Assembly: GCA_034509755.1 (NCBI GenBank)
Contig: CM067541.1
Span: forward strand, 9,288,001 to 9,352,000
DNA length: 64,000 nt
From: Anisodus tanguticus
Taxonomy: Eukaryota; Streptophyta; Magnoliopsida; Solanales; Solanaceae
Direction: 5' to 3'
The position numbers were made by a program, and so were the translations under genes. This document shows, in pieces, positions 32,273 to 42,616 of the stretch. The notes under the pieces are model-generated. The model was not told the DNA's origin and did not search any database. It was given only the letters and a program-made list of their open reading frames with translations. Each line of letters opens with the position of its first letter. The first letter of the stretch is position 1.

Positions 32273-34680
32273 AGGTGCGAATTTGATTTGGGGTAAAAGT
32301 AATACTAGTAGTAGCCGTAGGGGTGGAGGTAGACAATCAAAAGCTTCTTCTAGTATTAGTAATAATAGTATGAATGAGTATTTTACACATGTTTCTGAAA
32401 CATCACATATAATAATGTGGATTATGTACTAATGCAACAAGATTATGACATAGTGATAATGAAACTGAAGTAGGTAATAATGATACACCACCTACACCTA
32501 CTAGTGGAGTTGCTCAAAGTAGGGGTAATGGTCGTGGTGGGGGCAGGCCACCTTTACACATGGATATGAAAAATCGTAGAAAGAGAAGTAGGGCATAGAA
32601 ATTTATGTTTGAAATTGAAGGTACCGAGTATGTTAAATGTTATCTTTATGAACGACTTTAAGTATAAAACTGGAGACAACAAAGGGGGGACGAGCACTTT
32701 TTTCAAATATCCCCTTGATAATCAATTGAGCTGTCCAAGCGGACGGGGACGAGCACTTTGGATAGACACTTACTGGAGAAACACCCAATTGAATGGAATG
32801 GGGAATTAGCTGATGATCAAGCAACGTTAAACCCAACAACCGGAGGATACCATAAGTATGATAAAATGAAAGATATGGAGGAGTTAGCAAAAATGATTGC
32901 TTTAGGTTGTCTACCTTTTACTTTTGCTTCCTCGCCATATCTTATTACGTATATTGAAAGAGTTCATAATCCTTTGTTTAAAGGTGTACCTAGAAGTACT
33001 TGTAGATATGATATCTTTAAGCTTCATGGATAATATTTATTTATTTTACAATATTTATTTAGCAACCTTATTTGTAGAGTTTGTCTTACTTATTAGTCGT
33101 GCTTTTAATGGAAATAATTATTTGATCATTACATGTCATTAGATAAATGATGATTTTATAATGCAAAAGTGATCAAATAATTATTTTTAAAAGCATGACT
33201 AATAAGTAAGACAAAGTCTACAAATAAGGTTGCTAAATATATTGTAAAATAAATAAAATTAATGATGTTGCTAAAGTCAGTTCTTTTAATTTGTTATTAT
33301 TGAAAAACATTAACAATATCTTTGATATCATGTTTAAATAATATTGATGTTGTGTTACTATTAAAAATCCATATGAATCCACCCCTCGATGAAATATTTC
33401 ATGTTAGGTGTATATGTCATATTTATAATTTAATTGTTAAAGCTGGCCTTGAATTATTTAAACATGATATCACTCTAGTTAGAAGAGTTGTTAGTGTTAT
33501 TCAATAAAATAACAAATCTAAAAGAATTGACAAATTTAAGAAAAAGTGTGTGCAATATAACCTTCCCCAAAGATATATGTGAAGAAATTGCTACTAGGTA
33601 GAACTATACTTATATATTATTGAAAGTTTGTTATAACTATAAAGCTCCTATAACTGAAATTGCTAATGCTTTTTGTTAAGATCCAAATTGTTTGTTAACA
33701 CCTGATGTTTGGAAAACCATTGATGAAGTTGTACCATTTTTAAAAAAATTATGTGGCTACTCTTGAGTTTTCTGGAGCTTATTTACCTACTGTTGCAAAT
33801 GCTTTAGCTCATATAGCTGAAATTTCTTACCAACTTTACAATTTCAAGAAAGATATTAAATATACCGAGGTCGTTGAAAAAATAATTATAAAATTTTAAA
33901 AATATTTTTCCCTATTCCTCCTATTTATTTAATTGGTGTTGTTTTAAATCCTTCGTGTAAGCTAAATGACACTCATAATTTAATTAAAAGTTTGTATGAC
34001 TATATGGAAATTGAAGCTGAAAAGTTGTGTTACTTGACTTGTATGAGTATACTAAACACACAAGTGCAACAATTATATAATTATTATGCAACTTTAGTTG
34101 ATAATTCTGCTATACATGTTACACATGACACAAATATCCCTTCTAGGTCTGCTTCTACATCTTCAGATTTTGACGACGATGAAGATGTTAATTTTTCTAT
34201 CTGCGGGACTTTTTCTAGTACCACGCCAAGTAGAAGGAACATTGACGAGCTTCAATTCTACTTAAAAAAGGCCACCGATCCAAAGAAGGATTTTGCACCA
34301 TTGAAATGGTGAAAGGATGGATTTTGCACCATTGAAATGGTGAAAGGACAATACAAACCAGTTTCCCGTTCTTTTCGCAAGGCCCGGGACGTACTAAATG
34401 TGTCAATTTCAATTGTTGCATCAGAGAGAGCATTGAGCCAAGCAATGAAGCAATTAGGAGACACTTGTCATTCATTGAATAGCAATGCTTTGGAGTTCTA
34501 GTATTGTTTCAGAGATTGGATAAGGTCGGAGAGAAAAAATCAAAGACGTACAGATAACAACTTAGATGAGCCGGAAGATGAAGAGTTGGAGAATTATTGG
34601 AAGATGGAGTTCCTACAAGATCAACACCCCATATTGACGTGGATGAGCTTACAAATATGTATCAAACTTTTCAAAATTGA
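32273..34680 (+). pseudogene. hAT transposase relic (outer element)
   Basis: A Ser-rich N-terminus is followed by a BED finger remnant (TSTLDRHLLEKHP, 32748 on). Parts of the catalytic domain follow (PFTFASSPYL, VPFLKKL), and then the hAT dimerisation region near 34370-34530, which carries ISIVASERALSQA and FRDWIRSER. Many stops and shifts are present. A GACGAGCACTTT word occurs twice about 58 bp apart near 32690, and a large hairpin at 33037-33257 replaces normal sequence. Confidence 0.85.
33037..33257. repeat. Near-perfect inverted repeat (about 90-bp arms, 41-bp loop)
   Basis: The left arm (33037-33128) runs from TATTTATTTTACAATAT through GTAGAGTTTGTCTTACTTAT to TTGATCA. The right arm (33170-33257) is its reverse complement with few mismatches, from TGATCAAATAATTA through ATAAGTAAGACAAAGTCTAC to ATTGTAAAATAAAT. 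It lies inside the outer transposase relic. Confidence 0.9.
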
Positions 34681-35084
34681 TAAATCATTGATAGTCTTTA
34701 TTTAAAAGAAACAGAACCCTTTTTAAAAGGTGGTTGTGTAAACCTAGTTGAAACAGAACCCTTTTAGAAGGTGGGTGTGTAAATTAGGTGCTCTTCCTGT
34801 ATTTGTGACTTTGAGTTCAATTTGAAATATCTATAAATAAAAAGTTTTAAGCCTTGATTTATTATGAATTGTCTTACTTTATTACTTCTTTTTATAAGTA
34901 TTAACTATAAGTACTAAAAAATCATATGTAACAAAATATATTGCTAGAAGACTTTTCTTTATATATTTTATAGTTTCGTATTTAGCTACTTTAAATTTTA
35001 AAATTTATTAAGTTTGAATTTTGAATTAGACTAAATAGTAATAAACTAACAATTAAACTAAAAATATTTATTTTCTTTCTTTTC

Positions 35085-38000
35085 CAGTGGGTCGGGTTGG
35101 CCCAATCCCGGGTTGCCCCGATCCCCCTAAAAATGAAATTGTCGGTGTCGGGGTTCGAACTCGGGACGGGGCCTGGGATCGTCCCGCCTGTCCCGATCCA
35201 GACCCGACTCGCCCCATCCCGACCCCCCCCCCCCCGCCACCCCCCCCCTTGCAAAATAACCATTGCAACAACGACCAAAACTCGATTTTGGCCATTGTGC
35301 AATGGCTATAACGTCCATTTTTGGCCCCCTACCCCTTAATATTTATTTTTAACCCCTAAGTTAATATATTTACATTTTAACTCTATTTCTCAACTATAAA
35401 TACCTCATTTTCCTCTTCATCTTTCTCACAAATCTTCTTACAATCTCTCTAATCTCTCAATTTATCTCTCTACAATTCAACATTTCCTACTAAATAAATT
35501 ATTTTTTTTGCTCATTTATATCAAAGTTTAAAAATTGGGAGTGAAGTTGGATACTAGCTTGAACATCATCCATCGATCAACGTTTCAATTTTAAACCTCG
35601 ATTATACGTCGACGCTACGTCGGCGTTTGGTACCTTCGTTCCTTCTTTAAATTGTTATTGTTACTTTATTTTAATTATCGTACTTAATTTCATTATCTTT
35701 AATTATTTATTTGCATAATTAAAATGGAATGATTAAGATGTATGTTTAAGGGTAAGGGTAAGGGTGCTTCTTCTAGTAGGGGTAACAAAGGCATGGTACT
35801 TCTTCTAGTAATCATATTCCTAGTCCCGATGATTTAATTGATTTTACTCATATAGATGAAACTATTTTTTTAATGATATATCATTAGACGATGAGGTAGA
35901 TGAACCAAACTTTAATTTAGACGGTAATTTAGATGACACACCCACTAGTACACCTCAACCTCAGGCTCAGATTGAGTCTCAAATTGAAACTGGAATGCCT
36001 CATATTCCCCCTAGTATGAGTCGAGCCCCACACAATGAAAATTTAAAACATCTACATGGCATTTTTTTTATAGGGGATAAGAGAATCAACTAGCTAGATG
36101 TAAAATTTGTAAAAATATTTATAAATTTAACACCGGAAAAGGTCAAGGTGGGACAATTGGTTTATTGAGACGTGTACAAGGCGAGCACACAGCTAGGTGG
36201 AATTACTGCCAGGCTAAAAAATCGAGTGTGCCAGCTGAGTCGGGACAAGATTTACATAGTGTCCCCGACCAAGTACAGGGTCAAATTATCCCGACGACGG
36301 GGGGAATATTTGGTCCTAAATATAATATAAACAAAGATAGGGAAAATATGGCAAAGTTAGTTGCGGTGGAGGGTTTGCCTTTTTCATTTCCTTCCTCTCC
36401 TAGTTTTATTCATTACATTCGAGAAACATATAATCTTGCTTTTAATGGTTTTCCTAGATCAACTGTTAGAAGAGATGTTTTTAAATTTGCAAGTGAATAT
36501 CAATAATATTTTACGTTATGCATTGTATCATTTTAATGGCAAAGTGGTTATCACTTATGACATAGGCCGTAGTACTAACGGTAATGATTATTTAACGGTA
36601 ACATTTCATTGGATAGATCGAAAAAGGTCTATGCAAAAACATATTTTAGCATATAGATATATTGATAATAGGCACACTGGAAGTTTTATTGCACAAAATA
36701 TTAATGAATTTTGTAATTATTATGGAATAAATGATAAAATTATGACTATTACATTAGATAATGCTACTTCTAATGATTATGCTATAAGACTTTTAAAAGT
36801 TCGATTAAATTAATGTTTTCGTGATCATTTTCATATAAGATGTGTGTGCCATATTTATAACTTAGTTGCAAAGGATTGCCTAAAACTTTTTGAAAGCATT
36901 CTTGATAAAATACAATTTGCTATAAATTTTATTTTTAAAGGTAACAAAATACAAAGACGCAAAAAGTATAAAAAACTTGATGATTGTAGATTACCTTATA
37001 GAAAAATCCATAAGAAGTTTCGATTGGGTGAAATTCTCTGTATAAGCAACTACTTGTTGCTTACGATTATAGAAAAACTATAACTTTATTATTTAACATC
37101 CATAATAAAAATCCTAGGGATAGGCTTGTAGATAATGATTGAGAATTTTTTTTAGAACTTAATAGATTTGTAGAGAAATTTTTTCAAGCTACTAAATAAT
37201 TTTCCGGTATTTATTATCCTACTATTTCAAATAAGTTATTTTATATAGCTCTAATATTTTTATTACTTAATGAATATATGCAAAAACCAACTTATAAGGT
37301 ATCTATTGAAAAAATGTTTTGAAAATTTTAAAAATATTTTTTTCCTATTCCCACTATTTATATTATTGGTGCGGTATTAAATCCAACTATTAAAATAGAA
37401 GGTTGTAAAACACTAATAGAATTGATTTATGATTGTACAGAAATACTTTCAACAGACTCAACTGAAGAACCAACTGACAAACCAACTAAAGGAGAAGTTA
37501 CGTCTAGCATACACACTGAATGCAAACAAGTATATATGTATTACCAACAACAAAGTGCAAATAATCAACCGATTTCTGTACCATCTTCTATTACTTCACT
37601 GCAACCTTATAAAAAATATATGGTTTCTGCTGCTAGTATTCAAGGCCTTAGAAATAAAATGTTTATTGGTTCAACTTCTTCACAAGTTAGCGAATTTGAT
37701 GTTTATGTTTTGCGGGGTGTTGTACCGTATGAATTATTTGTCAATGATGAAGGACATGAAGACTTGCTGAAATACAGGAGGCGGAATGAGAATACATTTC
37801 CGGCACTAGCAAAGATGGCCCGAGATGTGTTGAATATTCAAGCGTCATCAACAACGTCTGAAAGTGTTTTTTCTGCTAGAAGATTTCAAATAGGAGAGCA
37901 TAGACATTCATTGGCGGGAGACGCATTGGAGATTGCAGTTTTATTCAGAGATTGGATTCGAGTGGAGCGTAGAAGGTGCGGTCAATCGGAGATCAACGAA

Positions 38001-38535
38001 GAAGAAGACAACAACTACAACGAAATCTTGTCTGAGGAAACAGGAAGCGACGTCGAACAATTTGACCTACAAATTCCAATTTCAACAGAAGATCCTTAAG
38101 ACATTGTGAGGAAATTAGAAAAAGTATGGTTAACTATGTAATTTTTTTAATTGCACTATGTGATTTGCAACTTTGAACTACACCACAAAGTTGCAATTTT
38201 GAAATTGTATCAAAAAAATAATATTTCTATTAAATAATATAAGAGACACAAAAATAGCATTGGGATATTTTTTATTACACTATCTTGTTCAATTATTGAA
38301 GTGTTTATATATATTGTTTTTTTAAATTAAGTTACAAAAAAAAAACCACAAATCCCGATCCCTACCCGTCCCCCAAAATCCCGGCCCCTCTTCCGGCGGG
38401 ATGTGGGACGGGACCTCTTCACGTCCCTCCTATCCCGACCCGCTTGGCCAGCCGGAGCCCACGTCCCGACCCTCCCCCGTCCAGCCGGATCCCATCCCGC
38501 CGAGATCCGCCCCGCCCCGTTGGACAGCCCTACTT
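35085..38535 (+). mobile_element. hAT transposon copy 2
   Basis: The right end, reverse complemented, reads TAGGGCTGTCCAACGGGG. The left end begins near CCAGTGGGTCGGG and appears to lack the outer few bases. It has the same GGTGTCGGGGTTCGAACTCG block, TATAAATAC promoter (35395-35403) and transposase as copy 1. It lies within the outer hAT relic. A run of 13 C lies at 35223-35235. Confidence 0.8.
35724..38099 (+). pseudogene. hAT transposase relic (copy 2)
   Basis: The first ATG is followed by TGA at the third codon, where copy 1 has GGA. The BED finger keeps both Cys (ARCKICKN). The C-terminal 225 codons (37422-38099) are open and carry the hAT dimerisation region with ASSTTSESVFSARRF and LFRDWIRVERRR, ending in an acidic tail. 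Middle pieces at 36165-37083 are shifted relative to each other. The C-terminal exon is intact but the whole protein is not. Confidence 0.85.
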
Positions 38536-38761
38536 ACAACTAACAACTAAACTAACACTATTTTTATGATAAAAAGTTTTAACTAAAATTTAAAAAAAAT
38601 AATGTTATTTTATTAAAACTCAACCCGGCCCGGGTGAAACCGAACCCGCACGAGTCAAGGTTGTTTCAAAACTGGACCATACCCGTTGGACCCGGTATGC
38701 CCAACCCGGACCAGGACCGACCGATTTTAATTTTCTACAACCCGGCCCACTGACAAGTTTA

Positions 38762-39405
38762 GGTTTTTGTAAAGTGCCTTAACAATAACTTCTTTAAGAA
38801 AAGTTCCAAAATTACTATTGAACTATGCAAAATATTTTAAAATTTATATTTTCTTGTAATTTGAAGTTATCCATATCATTGTTGTTAGCAAATTGTATCG
38901 TATTTATTCTTGACTTAATATTAGACACTACTAGAAACATAGGTTTTCTCTACCGACATCCAGTGAGAAATTTGTGGTATAAAATATAATTTTTCACCTC
39001 ATTCTCACCGTACCAGCTCATTGAAAAACGCGTGATGGAAAATATATTTTCATTGAAACGTTGGAAATTTTCTAATTTTTTTGTGTGAAAACATAGTTAT
39101 TTAAGTTTTTTCTCACCATCATTCAGCTGGAAATAGCCACCGAACATTTTTCAGTTGGAAAATAGATTATTTTTTTTAAAAAAATTGAAACCGGATGAAT
39201 TCTATATGTCAAAATATTTCAAAGATATTCAACCAAATAATGTTTTTGTAAAGTGCCTCAATGACAACTTCTTCAAGAAAAGGTCCAAATTTACAGTATT
39301 GAACTGTGCAAAATATCGTAAATCTACCTTTTCTTGGAATGGAAAGTCATTCATACCATTATTGTTAAAAAATTATATCTTATTTACTCTTGACTTTATC
39401 GGAAC
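38762..39405 (+). repeat. Direct duplication of about 165 bp, one copy cut by a CACTA end
   Basis: TTTTTGTAAAGTGCCT and the following roughly 160 bp occur at about 38764 and again at about 39242. The first copy is interrupted at 38926 by CACTACTAGAAA, the terminal motif of CACTA (En/Spm) transposons. The other CACTA end is not found. Confidence 0.7.
38926..39165 (+). mobile_element. Truncated CACTA transposon end
   Basis: It begins with CACTACTAGAAA, the usual Solanaceae CACTA terminus, followed by non-coding DNA with repeated CTCACC and CATCCAGTGAG words. No matching right terminus is seen before the duplicated flank resumes near 39175. Confidence 0.55.
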
Positions 39406-39526
39406 TCCAAATATTGGACCGAATGAATTCTATATGTCAAAATATTTCAAAGTAGTCATATTTCCCCCTTTAAAAGACTATGCTTTAAAATTACTGTACA
39501 TTATACTTACAGTTAGAATCCATTAG
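39155..39526 (+). other. Unrecognised 123-codon ORF with internal repeat
   Basis: I do not recognise a family. The frame contains FYMSKYFK twice, about 80 codons apart, so the ORF covers a further internal duplication. The upstream duplicate at 38.8 kb lacks the open frame. It looks like a relic or chance ORF in repeated DNA rather than a gene. Confidence 0.3.
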
Positions 39527-39529
39527 GAT

Positions 39530-41381
39530 CTAGAGCAGATAGAAGATTTACTAATGGAAAAAGTTTCAATAACTTTAATAATTGAAGATAAAGGTTAAGA
39601 TATTCAGTAAATTTTAAAAAGTCTATCTTATGAATGTAACCACAATTAAAATCACTATGATCGGGCTATCAAACACGGGCCACATTGGAAACAAGATGTA
39701 GTGTATCAACAAGTGTATGAGAAACAAAAGATCCAACTCGGATTTCAACCAGAAATAATCGACCGTTTTGGATTTTCGTTGGCAATTGAAAATTGATAAT
39801 GAATGAACCTATCCACCTACTCTTTTTTAACCTTAAATATATTTGGATGACATCAAAACTAAATTTAATTTATCCAACAACAAAAAAAAATGTTTAATAG
39901 CTTGCCACTTCTATTTCTTATTTTCTTAAACTATATGAGGTTGTTGAGCTCTTGAAGGGGTCTATAAGGGTAAATATTTTTGTCTACCATTATAGATTGT
40001 ATTGTGATGGATAGAATTAAGATTTCAGGTTTGAGTTCTAATATTAAAAAAATCATAATAGGAAGTGCTTTCGCATTTAATGATTCTTATGCAATACGAC
40101 ACCCAAGGGCGGATCCAACGTTACAGTAGATGATTTATCTGGACCCACTATTTTCGATGCGAAGTATGAATTTATGGGATAAGGACAAACGACATTCGGG
40201 TGAAACTATTGACATTCATTGGCCCAAAAATCTTAAAGGTTATTTTTTAGCCTTTTCAAAATTATTCCATTTTCTAGTCATTTTTCAACTAATTCCAGCA
40301 TATGTATACAAATTGTATCATTGCTATATATGTATCGCTATATGTATAGAGAATAGATCATACGTGTAGAAACTGTATAATTGTTGTAATGAATATAGAT
40401 CACTATTGTATATGTATAGAAAAAATATATCACACGTATAGAAACTGTATCATTATCGTACATAATATGTATCCCTAAAGTATATGTACAGAAAATATAT
40501 CATTATTGTATAATTTGTGTATAATAAATGTATGATCAACGTATACTCACTAATTTACACATATTATACAATAATGATACAGTTTGAATTCTCACAGACA
40601 TTCTGTCAAACACTTGTAATATTCATTCGCCAATCTTTCCATATATATTCATCAATTCATTTCCAACGCCAAGATGATCTCCAAAACTCATTTGTATAGC
40701 ATGACAATGCACTATGCTACAGAAATTATGGTCATCGAACATATCACATGCCCTGGATACTAGTGCACCACATCTTTTATTTCTCCTTCCCCAGTATTTC
40801 TAATTTGTTCATGTTCTCATTTAAGTTGATATGAATATGTAAAGTTAATTTGTCTTTGAAACTCAAAATTCATCATCTTCTCCATTCCCATTTTCCAGTC
40901 TCAGCTCTCAGGAGATTCATCGGCATCACTTCTCCCGACGTTGGAGTTTGCCGAATAAGCGTGGAGGCGCTGTGGTCGTCGGCCTCCATGAAGCTTTGGT
41001 GGTTGTCCAGTAAGAGGGGAAAGAAACGGAGAAAAATGCGAGAAAGTAAAGTTTGACTAAATTTATCTTTATTTTGGGTCTAAAAGCTATTTCGGATTAT
41101 TTACTCAAGATTGAATTTTTTAGGCCTTTTTTTTTTGTTGGTGGTCACACTATGTGTAAAAGCCCACTAAGATTGCAATAAATAGTAGATATTGAACCAT
41201 ACTTTAAAAATATAATTAGTTCAATGTTAAAATCTTTAAAGCTTTGACTCATAAAATTTTAAATTTTGAATCTACACCTCTAGCAACTCCGAATTACTCA
41301 AGTCCCGGACACCACGTGAAAAACAAAATTAATATTTTTATCTATACTTATTACTACTTATAAGCACGAGTGTAAAATAAA
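39530..41381. other. AT-rich intergenic stretch with a GC-richer ORF
   Basis: Between 40300 and 40520 there are repeated words such as TATGTATAGA and GAAACTGTAT, giving a worn repeat of about 60 bp. The segment 40850-41056 is more GC-rich and open for 68 codons on the + strand, but has no recognised motif. Nothing else is seen. Confidence 0.45.
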
Positions 41382-42184
41382 TGTTAAAATATGCATTGTG
41401 CAATACCTCTTTGATAAGCAATAGGTATTATATAATACTGTATAAGCTAAGAAAGCTAGTCACGTAAATGAATCAGATTTTTTGTGAATTTTAAGACTCG
41501 TGACAGAATTAATAACAGTTCGAAAGTGAATGGTCCTTCAATGATAATGAGAGTTGCGCCAGCATTAATACATTATAAAGGTACAAGATTCAATTCTGCT
41601 AAGCTCTTCCTTTTTCATTAAATTTCTTTTTTAGATTAGAATGTAGTTGTTGCCTAGAAACTACAAAACTCCATAAGTGATCTAGTAGGAAACCGTTATG
41701 GCAATTGATGGTAGTAACACACATTCATCCTAGAAGAAGGTATGTTAATTCCGCATAAATCTTAGTATAATTCCTTCATTAGTATCATAGTCAGGTTTAA
41801 GTTAGAAAAAAATAGATTTTTCGTTTTAGAAACTCTGTATAACCTTTATAAAGGTAAGACTATTTCTAGAAAGAACTCACGAAGGAATTACAACTTGAAG
41901 ATTTATGCGGAATTAGACATATCACCAATTGTCAAAGCAATTTCTTACCAGATCACTTGTGGAGTGTTGTACTCTCAATTTTTTCCATATGTAGAAAGAC
42001 CTCAAAGTCATCCTTTTTATAGTAGAACAAAGTAACTTTAACTCCCACTTTATTGAAGAACTTCATAACTTCCCTCCATTAACTAGGGGGAGTCTATGGA
42101 GTTACATTTTTCTCCATTCATGAACTATATCCCTATGAGGAATAACTCATGTATTCACCCGTTATGGGTACACTAGTTCTAACA
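41382..42184 (-). repeat. Copy 2 of the 0.8-kb dispersed repeat, LTR-like
   Basis: It follows 25883-25957 plus 30769-31500 without the copia A insertion. Its ends, TGTTAAAATATG and TTCTAACA, give TG...CA borders, and on the minus strand ACTATAAAAAGGATG looks like a TATA box. It could be a solo LTR in minus orientation, but no target duplication is seen. Confidence 0.5.
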
Positions 42185-42203
42185 GTTTTGCTTGCACAGT
42201 CCA

Positions 42204-42246
42204 ACAACAATAACAATAACTACGTCTCAGTTCGGAACTAGCTGGA
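42204..42246 (-). mobile_element. Au-like SINE 3' fragment
   Basis: CAACAACAATAACAATAACT followed by ACGTCTCAGTTCGGAACTAG resembles the reverse complement of the conserved 3' end of Au SINEs. Only the end is present. Confidence 0.5.
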
Positions 42247-42616
42247 AACAGCTTACCGAATCCTCAAAGACTGGTAAAACGTCGAAGGCATGCATAGGGA
42301 TAAACATGCATTTTGTTCAAAAAGAACAGCAAAGACAATGGACCAGATAAATATCCAAAGGGTATCAATTAATTGGAAAAACAAATGCAAAATTCCACAT
42401 AACCATTAATGTAACTTTGTCCTAAATGAATGTCTAACGCTGCTAGAGCTAATTTCACCTTTCGAACAAACTCCTTCCAATGGAGATATCAATAGAATTA
42501 ACAAAGCCATGGAAGAGAAGAGGACACGCTTAGTGGCGTCAACCTTCAATAGCTTAAAGAATACTTCCCAAATTTGGCCATCCATTTTCTTTAAACATGA
42601 GAATATGGTTAATTCC

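Larger units (their letters stand above)
31500..38757 (+). mobile_element. Old hAT element (outer), containing hAT copy 2
   Basis: The left boundary is where homology to the 41.4-kb repeat stops, followed by dense GGACCGG and AACCGGA words (31510-31715). The right boundary is near 38757, where CCGGGTTG-type words and a reverse-complemented GTCAGTGGGCCGGGTTG end occur. A TATAAATAG (31904-31912) and a decayed transposase (32273-34680) lie inside. Copy 2 of the other hAT family occupies about 35085-38535. No target duplication is visible. Confidence 0.65.
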
